Part shown: positions 1 to 10,694 of the stretch, one piece after another | How the letters are laid out: each line of letters opens with the position of its first letter | Position numbering within the stretch: the stretch's first letter is position 1 | Assembly (NCBI RefSeq): GCF_007671675.1 | Contig: NZ_VCGW01000001.1 | Coordinates: forward strand, 992,001 to 1,056,000 | Source of the DNA: Marinobacter maritimus | GTDB taxonomy: Bacteria > Pseudomonadota > Gammaproteobacteria > Pseudomonadales > Oleiphilaceae | Reading direction: 5' to 3' | Length of the DNA: 64,000 bases | Program-made: the position numbers and the translations under genes | The notes under the pieces: generated by a model | What the model saw: only the letters and a program-made list of their open reading frames with translations | Databases searched by the model: none | What the model was told of the DNA's origin: nothing

Positions 1-71
1 CGGGATCATTCATCCTGTCCCTGCCGGCGATAAAGTCAGGGGTGGGCACAAGAGAGGTTCAAAGGTCGCAC

Positions 72-1187
72 ATGAAGCGAGTTGGACTTGTAGGTTGGCG
101 CGGTATGGTGGGCTCTGTCCTCATGCAGCGCATGCGCGAAGAAAACGATTTCGCTGATATCGATCCGGTATTTTTCTCCACCTCCCAGACTGGTCAACCA
201 GCTCCGGACGTAGGGAAGGAAGGCGTGCCGCCTTTGCAGGACGCATTCGATATCGAAACCCTCAAAACTCTGGATGTGGTGCTGACCTGTCAGGGCGGCG
301 ACTACACCAATGCGGTCTATCAGAAACTGCGTGATGCAGGCTGGAATGGCTACTGGATTGACGCCGCATCCACACTGCGAATGGTGGATCACTCTGTCAT
401 TGTTCTGGACCCGGTAAATCGCAACGTGATTGATGCCGCTCTTAACAGCGGCGTGAAGGATTACATTGGCGGCAACTGCACAGTCAGCCTGATGATGCTC
501 GCCCTTGGCGGGTTACTGGAGCAGGATCTGATTGAATGGGTTTCTCCCATGACCTATCAGGCAGCCTCGGGTTCTGGTGCACAGAATATGCGTGAGTTGC
601 TCAACCAGATGGGTGAGCTTAACCGCAGTGTTGGAGATGAGCTGGCAAGCCCGTCTTCGGCGATTCTGGAAATTGACCGGAAGATTACCGAAACCATGCG
701 TTCCGACAGCTTCCCTACAGAGCACTTTCAGGTGCCTTTGGCAGGGAGCCTTATCCCGTTTATCGACAAACAGCTCGATAACGGAATGAGCAAGGAAGAA
801 TGGAAAGCGGGTGTTGAGACCAACAAGATTCTTGGTCGTTCAGACAACCCGATTCCGATTGATGGTCTGTGTGTGCGGATTGGAGCCATGCGCTCCCACA
901 GTCAGGCGCTGACCATCAAGCTGAAGAAGGATCTGCCGGTCGCAGAAATCGAGTCCATTCTGGCGAAGGCCAACGACTGGGTAAAAGTCATTCCCAATGA
1001 CCGCGAGGCGAGCATTGAGGAGCTGACCCCTGCCAAGGTAACCGGCACTCTGAGCGTGCCCATCGGGCGTATTCGCAAGCTGGCCATGGGGCCGGAGTAT
1101 ATTTCTGCGTTCACCGTCGGTGACCAGCTCCTTTGGGGAGCTGCAGAACCCTTGCGTCGTATGTTGCGAATCCTGCAGGAACGTTAA
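72..1187 (+). CDS. asd: aspartate-semialdehyde dehydrogenase
   Basis: Makes L-aspartate semialdehyde from aspartyl phosphate with NADPH, the branch point to lysine/diaminopimelate, threonine and methionine. The 371-residue protein opens with the NADP-binding motif [11 protein letters not shown] and carries the catalytic cysteine in GGNCTVS (Cys136) and the conserved histidine in MRSHSQA (about residue 276); length and motifs fit the gammaproteobacterial (E. coli-like) form. I chose the ATG at 72 because it starts at the conserved MKRVGLVGW; an in-frame start at 42 would add ten unconserved residues. A strong stem-loop follows at 1246, so asd appears to end its transcription unit before fimV. 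Confidence 0.96.
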   Translation: MKRVGLVGWRGMVGSVLMQRMREENDFADIDPVFFSTSQTGQPAPDVGKEGVPPLQDAFDIETLKTLDVVLTCQGGDYTNAVYQKLRDAGWNGYWIDAASTLRMVDHSVIVLDPVNRNVIDAALNSGVKDYIGGNCTVSLMMLALGGLLEQDLIEWVSPMTYQAASGSGAQNMRELLNQMGELNRSVGDELASPSSAILEIDRKITETMRSDSFPTEHFQVPLAGSLIPFIDKQLDNGMSKEEWKAGVETNKILGRSDNPIPIDGLCVRIGAMRSHSQALTIKLKKDLPVAEIESILAKANDWVKVIPNDREASIEELTPAKVTGTLSVPIGRIRKLAMGPEYISAFTVGDQLLWGAAEPLRRMLRILQER

Positions 1188-1245
1188 GAATTGTTACACA
1201 GAGGCAATAAATGCCAACTGTGTCCGGTTTCGGGAAGCCGGTTAG

Positions 1246-1284
1246 GGGGCGGAGGCTGATTTCAGGCTCCGCCCCTGTTATTTT
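1246..1284 (+). terminator. stem-loop after asd
   Basis: A 9-bp GC-rich stem (ggggcggag at 1246-1254 pairing with ctccgcccc at 1267-1275) is followed by a T-rich stretch (tgttatttt). It lies 59 bases after the asd stop and well before fimV. The rest of the 314-base gap (1188-1501) shows no ORF I would support; its second half should hold the fimV promoter, but no clear sigma-70 boxes stand out. Confidence 0.75.
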
Positions 1285-1501
1285 CAGGAACACTAGGGAG
1301 TTCCGTGCAACTGGTAAATAAATGGTGCAAGGATTGCTGCTGATTGATTGATAAAAGAGGTTTTATCAACAATACTTGCCGGACTGAAAATTAAACGCGC
1401 GACATATCAAACCAGAATTATCCAGACGGAAGTCACCCTGCCTCGTCCGATTCTGTTTGAAAAAAGCAGTCACGAATCACGGAGACTGGAAAGGAAAAAG
1501 C

Positions 1502-4500
1502 ATGAAGGTACGCAAGCTTGCGGTTGCACTGGCTCTGGCCGGAGGGCTCGGATCCGGCGTCGCTCAAGCCCTCGGGCTGGGTGAAATTGAACTTCAGTCC
1601 TATCTGAATGAACCGATGGATGCAGAGATTGTTCTGCCACAAAGCCAGGGCGTAGATCCTGGTGACGTGTTTGTGAACATAGCTCCGGAAAAGGCTTATC
1701 AGAGGCTTGGCCTGCAACGGAACCTGTTTCTCGGGAAGCTTCGTTTCGACGTAACGACTCGCCCGGATGGCAATCTGGTGGTGAATGTCTCCTCCAGAGA
1801 ACCGCTGAGGGAGCCGTACCTTAACTTTCTGCTGGAGCTGACGTGGCCGAACGGTCGGCTGATGCGTGAATATGCTGTACTGGTAGACCCCCCGGTTTAT
1901 GCTGAAGAGTCAGGTGTTTCTGAGCAGGTGCGGGCGCCGTCAACCGCATCATCTGTCCAGTCCCGGCCAGCATCGTCTGCGCGCAATGCCGAATCGGTCC
2001 GTCGCCAGGCCAGGGTAGAGCAATCCCGAGGCGCAGGTTATCGTGCGGATACGTTTGGGCCAACGGGTGCATCCGACACATTGTGGACCATTGCAGCGAC
2101 TGTTCGTCCAGACAACAGCTTGTCTATGCAGCAGGTTATGCTGGCTCTTCAAGATCTGAATCCGAACGCATTTATTGGCAATAATATCAACAGACTGAAG
2201 CGTGGCGAAGTGCTGCGTGTTCCTACTGCAGACCAGATCCGTAGTCGCACTCGTGCTGAGGCAACCCGTGTTGTGGCCCAGCAGAATCAGGAATTTCAAA
2301 AACCCAAGCGCACCCTTGATGCCACAGTTGCACAGCAGCCCAATACTGGCGTTGTAAACGAAGCACCAGCAGGTGGTGACGAGCTCAAGCTTTTGGTTGC
2401 CGACAATGATGGTGGTCGGAACGAGGCTGAGGGTGGCTCCGCCGGTGGAGATGGTCAGCTTGCCGGTGGTGTAGATGCCGGCGCAGCTGTGGCCATGGAA
2501 GAGCTTGAAAGTGCCCGCAGGGAGAACAGCGAACTCAATACCCGTGTTGATGACCTTCAGGATCAGGTACAAACCCTGCAGCGTTTGCTTGAGCTGAAAA
2601 ATACCCAGCTTGCGGAAATTCAGCAAGGTGCTGTCAACGATACTGAGTCCTCGGCGGCCCCGGTTACCGGTGAAGAAGGTGCAACCGGTCAAACCGAAGC
2701 GGTTGTCGACGCGGCGGAACCTACTGCTGAATCTGGCCAGGAGCCTACTGCTGAATCTGCCGTTACTGGCGATGACGCGGGCGCCGCTGATATTGCAGCA
2801 ACGGGTGACGATCAGGATGCTGAGAGCACCACTGAAGCTGCGGGTGCTGAAGCACAACCCGCCGCCGGCGCTGATGGCGCAGAGCAGACCAGCGATCTTG
2901 CCAGTGGCGATGCAACTCCCGCGTCGGGCGAGCAATCAGAGTCATTAGCCCAACAACAGCCATCAGACCAAACAGAAACTTCCGAGCCATCCGCTCAGCC
3001 AGACTCGGCGGCTATTACAGAGCAGGCAGCCCAGACAGAGCCGGCTGAGCAACCGAAGGCCAAGCCCCAACCGAAGCCCGAGCCTGTCGCGGACAAAGGT
3101 TTCCCCGGCAATGTAGTGGATGCCATTACCGGTAACATTTTCTATCAGATTGCCCTGGGTGGCGGCCTGGTTATCCTGTTGTTGGTTCTTCTGCTTCTTG
3201 CGCGCCGCAATGCAAATCGCGAGAAAGCATTTTATGAGCAGCTCAATAGCGAATCTGACGGACCTGATGACACCTTCGATCTGAGCCTGGATGAAGGCGA
3301 ACCGGAGCAGGGCGACGCGAGTAATGCTCTTGAGGAAGCCGACCGTTACGTTGCTTATGGCCGCTACGATCAGGCTGCGCAGGCTCTGGAAACCGCTATT
3401 TCCCGTGAGCCTAGCCGCACCGATCTGCGTCTCAAGCTACTTGGGGTTTATGCAGACAATCAGGATCGCGAATCATTCGAGAAGCAATTTGGCGAGATTC
3501 AGGCTCTGGACGATGATGAAGCGATTGCCCAGGCAAACGATCTTCGTTCCCGTCTTGAAGAAGCCGAGTCGATGCCCAGCATCGATGATCTTGAGTCACA
3601 GCTGCGTTCCGGATCGTTCGGCGGAGAATCCGATGCATCGGACTCTTTTGATGCTGCCGAAAGCTCGGATACTGTAAAAAACTACGAAAATGCAGAGACG
3701 TCGGACCCGTCTGACAGTGATGTTGCGTTGTCTGATGAGCTTCTGGCTGATCAATATGACGCAAGCCGCGAAGATCAGGTTGAAAACGAATTTGGTGATT
3801 TTGATTCCGACTTGTCTGATTTTGATCTCGACACCCTGGATGAAGCGGAGAAATCTGCCGATGCGGAAGTGGATGAGGTCGAGAATAAAGACGGTGAAGG
3901 CCTGATTGAGTACGATCTTTCGGGTATTGCGGTTTCCGACACCAAAGAAGAGGCGGACGCAGACGAGACTGAAGACGAAAGTGACTTCTCATCTTTGGAA
4001 ATTGATCTGGATGAGACCGAGGACTCATTGGACGAGCTCGAAGAGCCGTCTGACCTGTCTTCCGGCGATGCATCAAAGCCTGCCCCGGAAGCCAACAGTA
4101 CGAACATTGACACTCTGGACGAATCTTTCCTGGACGAGCTGGATGCAGAGCTGGACAAGGTCGCCGACGAGGAAGACGAGCTTGGCGGTTCAGAATCGGA
4201 AGAGTCAACGTTTGATGATCTCGAGTTGGATGTATCTGATGAGGATCTTGCTCTTATGGAAGAGTTCTCCGATTCTGCCGATATAGACGACGCGGGCCTC
4301 GAAGACGGTGATCTGTCTCTGGATGACGAGTTGGATCTTGAAGACACGCTTACAGAAGATGATTTGGCAGATGACGAACTGCCGGTTGCCTCTGATGAAG
4401 TTCGGGATGACGTTGCGAAATCACCTGCCGCTGAGATCGATGAAAGTGATCTTGGTGACGATGATGACTTTGATTTCCTCGCCGGGACGGACGAAGCAGC

Positions 4501-4639
4501 CACCAAGCTTGATCTTGCGAGAGCCTATATCGAGATGGGTGATAGCGACGGAGCACGTGACATTCTTGAAGAGGTAGCTCTTGAAGGAGATGACGAGCAG
4601 AAAGTTGAAGCTCAGGATCTGCTTAAAAATATGTCCTGA
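1502..4639 (+). CDS. fimV: FimV-type polar hub protein, LysM domain
   Basis: Inner-membrane polar organiser that, in Pseudomonas, is needed for type IV pilus assembly, twitching and cAMP signalling. The 1045-residue protein has a signal peptide (about 1-25, ending AQALG), the FimV N-terminal region (LGEIELQSYLNEPMDAEI), a LysM peptidoglycan-binding domain (about 192-243), a coiled coil (about 333-378), an Ala/Glu/Pro-rich linker, one membrane segment (about 548-568) and a long, very acidic cytoplasmic region. It ends in the conserved FimV C-terminal TPR-like motif (about 1000-1045, TKLDLARAYIEMGD), which in Pseudomonas binds the signalling partners. The ATG at 1502 has a purine-rich ribosome site (ggaaaggaaaaagc) and begins the signal peptide; an upstream in-frame ATG at 1457 is less likely. 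Confidence 0.95.
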   Translation: MKVRKLAVALALAGGLGSGVAQALGLGEIELQSYLNEPMDAEIVLPQSQGVDPGDVFVNIAPEKAYQRLGLQRNLFLGKLRFDVTTRPDGNLVVNVSSREPLREPYLNFLLELTWPNGRLMREYAVLVDPPVYAEESGVSEQVRAPSTASSVQSRPASSARNAESVRRQARVEQSRGAGYRADTFGPTGASDTLWTIAATVRPDNSLSMQQVMLALQDLNPNAFIGNNINRLKRGEVLRVPTADQIRSRTRAEATRVVAQQNQEFQKPKRTLDATVAQQPNTGVVNEAPAGGDELKLLVADNDGGRNEAEGGSAGGDGQLAGGVDAGAAVAMEELESARRENSELNTRVDDLQDQVQTLQRLLELKNTQLAEIQQGAVNDTESSAAPVTGEEGATGQTEAVVDAAEPTAESGQEPTAESAVTGDDAGAADIAATGDDQDAESTTEAAGAEAQPAAGADGAEQTSDLASGDATPASGEQSESLAQQQPSDQTETSEPSAQPDSAAITEQAAQTEPAEQPKAKPQPKPEPVADKGFPGNVVDAITGNIFYQIALGGGLVILLLVLLLLARRNANREKAFYEQLNSESDGPDDTFDLSLDEGEPEQGDASNALEEADRYVAYGRYDQAAQALETAISREPSRTDLRLKLLGVYADNQDRESFEKQFGEIQALDDDEAIAQANDLRSRLEEAESMPSIDDLESQLRSGSFGGESDASDSFDAAESSDTVKNYENAETSDPSDSDVALSDELLADQYDASREDQVENEFGDFDSDLSDFDLDTLDEAEKSADAEVDEVENKDGEGLIEYDLSGIAVSDTKEEADADETEDESDFSSLEIDLDETEDSLDELEEPSDLSSGDASKPAPEANSTNIDTLDESFLDELDAELDKVADEEDELGGSESEESTFDDLELDVSDEDLALMEEFSDSADIDDAGLEDGDLSLDDELDLEDTLTEDDLADDELPVASDEVRDDVAKSPAAEIDESDLGDDDDFDFLAGTDEAATKLDLARAYIEMGDSDGARDILEEVALEGDDEQKVEAQDLLKNMS

Positions 4640-4668
4640 TCCGTTATAATCGGATTACAGAAGCAGCA

Positions 4669-4718
4669 AGCGCCGGCCGTCGAGGTTTTCCCCGACACTC
4701 AGCCGGCGCTTTGTTTTT
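4669..4718 (+). terminator. rho-independent terminator after fimV
   Basis: Stem agcgccggc (4669-4677) pairs perfectly with gccggcgct (4702-4710), with a second inner pairing gtcg/cgac, followed by ttgttttt. It separates fimV from truA. Confidence 0.88.
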
Positions 4719-4745
4719 ACAGCAACCTATTGTCCGGATTCACAC

Positions 4746-5654
4746 GTGTTTCTCTATCCCCAGGAACTCACAGCTGACAATGCCATCGGTGGCGGACGAG
4801 TTGCCTTGGCGTTCGAATACGATGGCCGCGATTTTCATGGTTGGCAGCTTCAGAAGTCGGGGGTTCGCTCAGTAGAGGCAGAGCTGGCTAAAGCGGTAGC
4901 AAAAGTTGCAGACCATCCTGTCGATCTTGTATGTGCAGGCCGGACAGACGCCCGGGTTCACGCAAGCTATCAGGTAGCGCATTTCGAAACGCCTTCCATC
5001 CGCAGTCTTCGCTCATGGGTAATGGGCATCAATACTGCTCTGCCGTTCGATATCGCGGTGCATTGGGCAGGTAATGGGAGCGTTGATTTTCATGCCCGCT
5101 TTTCCGCAATTTACAGGCGCTATCGCTACGTAATTTACAATAATGCTGTAAGGCCCGGAATCCAGCGAGGTCAGGTAAGCTGGGTGTTTCGGGAGCTTGA
5201 TGCTGAGCGCATGCATTGCGCAGCTCAGGCGCTTGTGGGTGAGAATGACTTTTCCTCTTTTCGTGCTGCCGGGTGCCAATCCCGAACCCCTGTCCGCTTT
5301 CTTGAGCAGATAAAGGTAACCCGGAAAGGAAACTTCGTCGTAATTGATGTGCAGGCCAACGCTTTTTTGCACCACATGGTTCGCAACATTGCAGGGGCGC
5401 TTATGGATGTTGGCACCGGAAAGCAGAAGCAGTCCTGGATTCGTGACATACTGCTTGCAAAAGATCGCACGCTTGCCGGAGTAACCGCGCCGCCTCATGG
5501 CTTGTATCTGGTCGATGTCGGGTACCCTGAAGGCTTTGATATACCTGCTGCAGAGTGCGGTCCGGGGTTTTTGAGGCCATGGTTCAGCCAGGCAGAAAAT
5601 CGCCCGGTCTATCCAACGCATATTCACCCCAAGCAGCCGGTAAGAGCGTTATGA
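4746..5654 (+). CDS. truA: tRNA pseudouridine(38-40) synthase TruA
   Basis: Converts U38, U39 and U40 in the anticodon arm of many tRNAs to pseudouridine. The 302-residue protein has the catalytic motif GRTDARVHA (Asp68), the [13 protein letters not shown]-terminal signature and the usual [12 protein letters not shown] motif. The start is a GTG at 4746; there is no ATG near the conserved N-terminus, so about 17 residues precede the core domain. Its stop overlaps the trpF start by four bases (ATGA), as in the truA-trpF pair of Pseudomonas, so the two are probably translationally coupled. Confidence 0.95.
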   Translation: MFLYPQELTADNAIGGGRVALAFEYDGRDFHGWQLQKSGVRSVEAELAKAVAKVADHPVDLVCAGRTDARVHASYQVAHFETPSIRSLRSWVMGINTALPFDIAVHWAGNGSVDFHARFSAIYRRYRYVIYNNAVRPGIQRGQVSWVFRELDAERMHCAAQALVGENDFSSFRAAGCQSRTPVRFLEQIKVTRKGNFVVIDVQANAFLHHMVRNIAGALMDVGTGKQKQSWIRDILLAKDRTLAGVTAPPHGLYLVDVGYPEGFDIPAAECGPGFLRPWFSQAENRPVYPTHIHPKQPVRAL

Positions 5655-6280
5655 CTACACGCGTTAAGATTTGCGGTCTGACCCGCGTTCAAGACGTTAA
5701 AGCAGCCGTTGCAAACGGTGCGGATGCCCTGGGCTTCGTGTTTTACGAGCCAAGCCCCCGTGTGGTCAGCATTGAACAAGTTGAATTGCTGGCCCGGCAT
5801 GTACCCGCGTTTGTGTCGGTTGTTGGGCTGTTTGTGAACCCATCGGCGAAGCAGGTCAAGGACGTCCTTGACCGCATACCCCTTGATTTGCTTCAGTTTC
5901 ATGGTGATGAGCCTGCAGATTTTTGCCAGCAATTTGGTCGACGTTGGATAAAAGCCGTGCGCGTTCAGGGTGCAGGGCAGATTGAACGAGCGTTTGCCGA
6001 GTATCACTCAGCAGCCGGGCTGTTGGTGGATGCCTGGGATCCTGCGCGATACGGGGGTACGGGTCATTCATTCAATTGGGATCTGATCCCGCTTGAGCGG
6101 CCCTTGCCACTTATATTGGCCGGTGGCTTGTCATCTGATAACGTATCTCGCGCTATAGAGCAGGTGAAGCCGTGGGCTGTCGATGTCAGCGGAGGCGTTG
6201 AAGAAAGCAAGGGCATCAAAGACATCGAAAAAATTTCTGAATTTATCAAAGAGGTTCACCGTGTCTGTAAAACTGACTGA
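5651..6280 (+). CDS. trpF: phosphoribosylanthranilate isomerase
   Basis: Third step of tryptophan synthesis: Amadori rearrangement of phosphoribosylanthranilate to CdRP. A (beta/alpha)8 barrel of 209 residues, with the N-terminal KICGLTR motif holding the catalytic cysteine (Cys8), the catalytic Asp in LLVDAWDP and the phosphate-binding [10 protein letters not shown] and DVSGGVE loops. The ATG at 5651 overlaps the truA stop (ATGA); an in-frame start at 5555 would run inside truA. The end overlaps the trpB GTG start by 20 bases, so truA-trpF-trpB form one coupled unit. Confidence 0.96.
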   Translation: MTTRVKICGLTRVQDVKAAVANGADALGFVFYEPSPRVVSIEQVELLARHVPAFVSVVGLFVNPSAKQVKDVLDRIPLDLLQFHGDEPADFCQQFGRRWIKAVRVQGAGQIERAFAEYHSAAGLLVDAWDPARYGGTGHSFNWDLIPLERPLPLILAGGLSSDNVSRAIEQVKPWAVDVSGGVEESKGIKDIEKISEFIKEVHRVCKTD

Positions 6281-7481
6281 AGAAATGTTGACAGCACTGC
6301 CGGATGCGCGGGGACACTTCGGTGCCTTCGGCGGGCGCTTTGTTTCCGAAACGCTGATGGATTCCCTGATGACTCTGGAAAGGGAATATCTCAGGCTGAA
6401 GAAAGATCCTGAGTTCCAGGCTACCTTTGACAAGGATCTTGCAGATTATGTCGGCCGCCCCAGCCCTCTTTACTTTGCCGAGCGTCTGACGCGGGAAACC
6501 GGCGGAGCGCAGATCTGGCTCAAGCGCGAAGACCTCAACCACACGGGCGCGCACAAGGTTAACAACACCATTGGTCAGGCATTGCTCGCCAGTTTTCTTG
6601 GTAAAAAACGAATCATCGCCGAAACCGGTGCCGGGCAGCATGGGGTTGCGACCGCTACAGTCTGTGCCCGCCTCGGACTGGAGTGCCATGTTTTCATGGG
6701 TGCCGAAGACGTTCAGCGTCAGTCGCTGAACGTTTATCGTATGAAGCTTCTTGGCGCTCAAGTGCACTCTGTTCAGAGTGGAAGCCGTACCCTCAAAGAT
6801 GCAATGAATGACGCCATGCGCGATTGGGTCACCAACGTTGACGATACCTTCTACATTATCGGTACCGTCGCAGGTCCCCATCCCTATCCGCTATTGGTCA
6901 GGGATTTCCAGTCGGTAATCGGCCGTGAAACCCGGAGTCAGTCACTGGAGAAAACCGGAAAATTACCGGATGCTCTGGTGGCCTGTGTGGGCGGCGGATC
7001 CAATGCCATTGGCATGTTTTACCCCTTCCTGACAGACGAATCCGTGCAGCTCTATGGCGTTGAAGCCGGCGGCCTTGGTATAGAAACCGGACAGCATGCA
7101 GCGCCTTTGTGTGCGGGTCGACCGGGCGTACTTCATGGTAATCGTACGTATCTGATGGAAGATGATGATGGCCAGATTGCCGCGACACATTCGGTCAGCG
7201 CAGGTCTTGATTACCCTGGAGTGGGGCCGGAGCATAGCTGGTTAAAAGATATCGGACGGGCCAACTATGTGTCGGTGACCGACGATGAAGCGCTGGACGC
7301 ATTCCGCATGCTGACGCTGGTTGAAGGTATTATGCCGGCACTTGAAACAGCGCATGCGGTAGCTTACGCAGTCAAGCTTGCAGCCACGATGGATAAAGAC
7401 CAGATGGTCGTGATCAACATATCCGGTCGCGGTGACAAAGACATTCATACCATCGCACAGCTGGATGGTATTGAGCTGTAA
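6261..7481 (+). CDS. trpB: tryptophan synthase beta chain
   Basis: Joins indole with L-serine in a PLP reaction; partner of TrpA in the alpha2-beta2 complex with an indole tunnel. The 406-residue protein has the PLP lysine in HTGAHKVNN (Lys99), the [10 protein letters not shown] substrate-carboxylate loop and the glycine-rich phosphate cup [10 protein letters not shown] place the start at the GTG at 6261 (SVKLTEEML), which has an AGAGG ribosome site eight bases upstream inside the end of trpF; the next ATG (6285) is a possible alternative. trpB-trpA follow trpF directly rather than standing apart beside a trpI regulator as in Pseudomonas. Confidence 0.95.
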   Translation: MSVKLTEEMLTALPDARGHFGAFGGRFVSETLMDSLMTLEREYLRLKKDPEFQATFDKDLADYVGRPSPLYFAERLTRETGGAQIWLKREDLNHTGAHKVNNTIGQALLASFLGKKRIIAETGAGQHGVATATVCARLGLECHVFMGAEDVQRQSLNVYRMKLLGAQVHSVQSGSRTLKDAMNDAMRDWVTNVDDTFYIIGTVAGPHPYPLLVRDFQSVIGRETRSQSLEKTGKLPDALVACVGGGSNAIGMFYPFLTDESVQLYGVEAGGLGIETGQHAAPLCAGRPGVLHGNRTYLMEDDDGQIAATHSVSAGLDYPGVGPEHSWLKDIGRANYVSVTDDEALDAFRMLTLVEGIMPALETAHAVAYAVKLAATMDKDQMVVINISGRGDKDIHTIAQLDGIEL

Positions 7482-7512
7482 ATAACGGTCTGAACAATCG
7501 ACAGGAGCAGGC

Positions 7513-8325
7513 ATGAGCCGAATTGAAGGGGTTCTCCAGACCCTCAAAGGACAAGGCCGCAAGGCACTTATTCCCTTTATTACCGCCGGTGACCCCCATC
7601 CCGACGAGACTGTAGGTCTGATGCATACGATGGTGGATGCCGGGGTCAATATCATCGAGCTGGGTGTGCCGTTTTCCGATCCGATGGCCGACGGCCCGGT
7701 GATTCAGTTGGCTTGCGAGCGCGCGCTCAAGCACAGCACATCATTGCGCCGTGTTCTGGCGATAGTGCGAGAGTTCAGACAAACCAATGACACCACTCCC
7801 GTGGTGTTGATGGGCTATCTCAATCCTATTGAAGCCATGGGTTACGAGGCATTTGCAGACGCTGCTGCGGAAGCTGGCGTGGATGGTGTGCTCACGGTAG
7901 ACCTGCCACCGGAAGAGGCAGGTGATGTTGCGCCGCTGTTCGCTGAAAGAGGGCTTGATTCAATTTTTCTGCTGGCGCCGACTACAACTGATGAAAGAAT
8001 TCGTGCAATTGCCGATCACTCTTCCGGATATGTGTACTATGTTTCATTCAACGGCGTTACCGGAGCAGCAAAAATAAATGTGGAAGAGGTAGCCGCCAAG
8101 GTTGCACATGTCCATGAATTGACAGCGCTTCCGGTTGCTGTAGGTTTCGGTATCCGCGACGCAGAAACCGCGGCCGCCGTGGGACGGGTATCCGATGGTG
8201 TAATTGTTGGCAGTGTGCTGGTCGATACAATAGCCAGAAATCAGGCAGATATCGAAGAGCTTAAACGGGCACTGACGGATCTGCTTAACCCGATGCGTGA
8301 AGCACTGGACAGCCTGGCTTCCTGA
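7513..8325 (+). CDS. trpA: tryptophan synthase alpha chain
   Basis: Cleaves indole-3-glycerol phosphate to indole, which is channelled to TrpB. The 270-residue barrel has both catalytic acids at the classical positions: Glu49 in [11 protein letters not shown] and Asp60 in PMADGPV. It also has the phosphate-binding segments VGFGIRD and [10 protein letters not shown] clear AGGAG lies eight bases before the ATG. It is 31 bases downstream of trpB and 45 bases upstream of accD, so probably in the same transcript. Confidence 0.97.
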   Translation: MSRIEGVLQTLKGQGRKALIPFITAGDPHPDETVGLMHTMVDAGVNIIELGVPFSDPMADGPVIQLACERALKHSTSLRRVLAIVREFRQTNDTTPVVLMGYLNPIEAMGYEAFADAAAEAGVDGVLTVDLPPEEAGDVAPLFAERGLDSIFLLAPTTTDERIRAIADHSSGYVYYVSFNGVTGAAKINVEEVAAKVAHVHELTALPVAVGFGIRDAETAAAVGRVSDGVIVGSVLVDTIARNQADIEELKRALTDLLNPMREALDSLAS

Positions 8326-8370
8326 TTCGGAAGTTGAGGGCAGGCCGGAATCAAAGGACAGGATATAACC

Positions 8371-9297
8371 ATGAGTAACTGGCTGGACAAGATAATGCCG
8401 GGCAAGATCCGCTCGGAATCCAATCGCAGGACGGGTGTTCCCGAAGGGCTTTGGAAGAAGTGCCCCAAGTGCGGTGCTTTTCTCTACAAGCCGGAGCTGG
8501 AGAAAAACCTGGATGTTTGCCCAAAATGCAATCATCACCTGAGGGTTGATGCCCGCCGTCGTCTCGACGTATTTCTTGATGAAGAAGGTCGTGAGGAAAT
8601 TGGCGCCAACCTCGAACCTTGGGATCGACTGAAGTTCAAAGACACCAAGCGCTATAAAGATCGTCTCACGCAGGCTCAGAAAGCCACCGGGGAGAAAGAC
8701 GCCCTGGTTGCAATGAAAGGTACAACACTGAGCGTTCCGCTGGTGGCGTGTTCCTTCGAGTTTAGCTTCATGGGTGGGTCCATGGGGCAAGTTGTTGGCG
8801 AAAAGTTCGTACAGGCCGCGAATGTTGCGCTTGCCGAACGTATTCCCCTGGTCTGCTTTTCAGCCAGCGGCGGTGCGCGAATGCAGGAAGCCATTCTTTC
8901 GCTGATGCAGATGTCCAAAACTGCAGCTGTGCTGGAGCGAATGAAGCAAGAGGGTATTCCTTACATCTCAGTGATGACAGACCCGGTTTTTGGCGGTGTG
9001 TCGGCGAGCCTGGCCATGTTGGGTGATCTCAATATTGCCGAGCCCAATGCACTGATTGGTTTTGCAGGCCCGCGGGTTATCGAGCAAACAGTTCGTGAAA
9101 AACTGCCTGAAGGTTTCCAGCGCAGCGAATTCCTGCTTGAGCACGGCGCGATCGACATGATTCTGCACCGCCATCAGATGCGAGAGCGCATCGCGCACGT
9201 GCTGGCGAAGTTCACCGGGCAAGAGCGGCCCGATACAGAAGATCCGATCGAGTTTGAAATAACGGAAAAGCCAGACATTGACCCCCCCGCAGAGTAA
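8371..9297 (+). CDS. accD: acetyl-CoA carboxylase carboxyltransferase beta subunit
   Basis: Beta half of the carboxyltransferase that makes malonyl-CoA, the first committed step of fatty-acid synthesis; works with AccA (not in this window). The 308-residue protein has the four-cysteine zinc ribbon near the N-terminus (Cys31, Cys34, Cys50, Cys53) and the crotonase-like carboxyltransferase core with [12 protein letters not shown] and [12 protein letters not shown]. The accD-folC pair overlaps by 20 bases. Confidence 0.97.
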   Translation: MSNWLDKIMPGKIRSESNRRTGVPEGLWKKCPKCGAFLYKPELEKNLDVCPKCNHHLRVDARRRLDVFLDEEGREEIGANLEPWDRLKFKDTKRYKDRLTQAQKATGEKDALVAMKGTTLSVPLVACSFEFSFMGGSMGQVVGEKFVQAANVALAERIPLVCFSASGGARMQEAILSLMQMSKTAAVLERMKQEGIPYISVMTDPVFGGVSASLAMLGDLNIAEPNALIGFAGPRVIEQTVREKLPEGFQRSEFLLEHGAIDMILHRHQMRERIAHVLAKFTGQERPDTEDPIEFEITEKPDIDPPAE

Positions 9298-10582
9298 ACA
9301 GAAACCCCGGCCCCCGGTAGCACCGGGGGAGGGTGCCACGCTTGGTCAGTGGCTGTCCTGGCTGGAATCGATCCATCCCACAGAGATAGACCTCGGGCTT
9401 GACCGGGTGTTAGTCGTCCTGCGCCGGTTGTTCCGGAAGAAACCGACGGCGCGGGTTATTACCGTTGCCGGTACGAACGGCAAGGGCAGCACTGTTGCGA
9501 CGCTTGAAGCGCTGTTGCAAGCCGCTGGCCGGCGCACTGGCGCCTATACCTCACCCCATCTCCAGAACTACAATGAGCGTGTTCGCATTGATGGCCTGGA
9601 TATTGACGATGCAACTTTGATCGCAGCGTTCGAAAAGGTGGAAGCGGCACGTGGCTCCGAAACATTAACGTATTTCGAGTTTGGCACTTTGGCGGCGTTT
9701 GTCGCATTGAATGCATCGGGAGTGCAGGACTGGATTCTTGAGGTTGGCCTTGGTGGCCGTCTTGATGCAGTGAATGTGATAGATGCAGACATGGCGATTA
9801 TAACGTCCATTGATATTGATCACGTGGCATTTCTCGGAGACAACCGCGAGGTCATCGGGTTCGAAAAAGCCGGCATTCTTCGCCCGGGCATACCGGCCGT
9901 TGTTGCCGATGAGGATCCTCCCCAATCGGTTCTTCAACAGGCAGCGGCACAAAAAGTAGCGTTGGTTCGGGCGGGGCATGAGTATACGATCCAGGAGGTT
10001 GTAACAGGCTCTGGCGAAAGTACGGTAACCCTGCACGTTGAGGACGGCGCCTTCAGATTGCCGTCGGGGCCTCTGCCGGTACAGAGTGTTGCGGCTGCTG
10101 TGATGGCATTGCGGTCTCTCGAGCCTGAAATGGATCAAGCTGCGATTGAGACAGCGCTGGTTCGCGTCAAAGCGCCCGGTCGGTTCGAACACCTTGGGTA
10201 CAAGCCTGACCTGTACGTGGACGTTGGGCACAACCCTCATGCAGCTAAGTGGCTTTCAGAAAGACTGCAGGTGCTAAAGAGCAAAAGCCAAAAAGTTCAT
10301 GCGGTTTACGCGGCGCTTGAGGACAAGGATGTGGAAGGCGTGGTTCATGCGATGACCTCCGTTGTCGACCAATGGTATCTGGCCGGACTGGATGTGCCTC
10401 GGGGTCTTGGTTCAGAAACGTTGTGGGCAAGACTTGAGTCAGCGCCGCTGTTGCACACAAGTACGCATGACACGGTTCTTGATGCGATTGCTGCAGCAAA
10501 GGCAGGCGCAGTAACCGAAGACATAATTATCGTGTTTGGCTCATTTTTCACGGTTGCTGAAGCGCGCAGGCTACTGCTTTGA
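9278..10582 (+). CDS. folC: dihydrofolate synthase / folylpolyglutamate synthase
   Basis: Adds glutamate to dihydropteroate and extends the polyglutamate tail of folates. The 434-residue protein has the P-loop GTNGKGST (about 65-72), the Mur-ligase-like ATPase core ([25 protein letters not shown]) and the C-terminal domain with [13 protein letters not shown]. The start is a TTG at 9278 that overlaps the end of accD by 20 bases; no ATG or GTG fits the conserved N-terminus better. A short perfect hairpin (gcccgga/tccgggc, 10583-10598) follows the stop but has no T-run, so I do not call it a terminator. Confidence 0.95.
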   Translation: MTPPQSKQKPRPPVAPGEGATLGQWLSWLESIHPTEIDLGLDRVLVVLRRLFRKKPTARVITVAGTNGKGSTVATLEALLQAAGRRTGAYTSPHLQNYNERVRIDGLDIDDATLIAAFEKVEAARGSETLTYFEFGTLAAFVALNASGVQDWILEVGLGGRLDAVNVIDADMAIITSIDIDHVAFLGDNREVIGFEKAGILRPGIPAVVADEDPPQSVLQQAAAQKVALVRAGHEYTIQEVVTGSGESTVTLHVEDGAFRLPSGPLPVQSVAAAVMALRSLEPEMDQAAIETALVRVKAPGRFEHLGYKPDLYVDVGHNPHAAKWLSERLQVLKSKSQKVHAVYAALEDKDVEGVVHAMTSVVDQWYLAGLDVPRGLGSETLWARLESAPLLHTSTHDTVLDAIAAAKAGAVTEDIIIVFGSFFTVAEARRLLL

Positions 10583-10694
10583 GCCCGGATGTCCGGGCGC
10601 CTTAAACTTTGTCCATAGCACCGTACAGGGCTTTGAGTTATCACAGGCGGGCAGTTAGTATGTGCCAGGTCAACCAGACGGGGAGTCAAGTAAC

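Noticed and set aside
1..71. Possible end of an upstream gene (such as leuB) at the window start
   Set aside because: Too short; no frame shows a recognisable C-terminus.
1949..2935. Open frame of 328 codons antisense to fimV
   Set aside because: It lies wholly inside fimV, whose frame, signal peptide and domains are clear; the long opposite frame follows from its biased Ala/Glu/Gln composition.
3775..4506. Ser-rich frame of 243 codons antisense to fimV
   Set aside because: Mirror of the Asp/Glu-rich region: GAT/GAC/GAA codons read as Ser-type codons on the other strand. No start signal or domain.
10583..10598. Perfect hairpin after folC
   Set aside because: Stem gcccgga/tccgggc has only a two-base loop and no T-run, so I do not call it a terminator.
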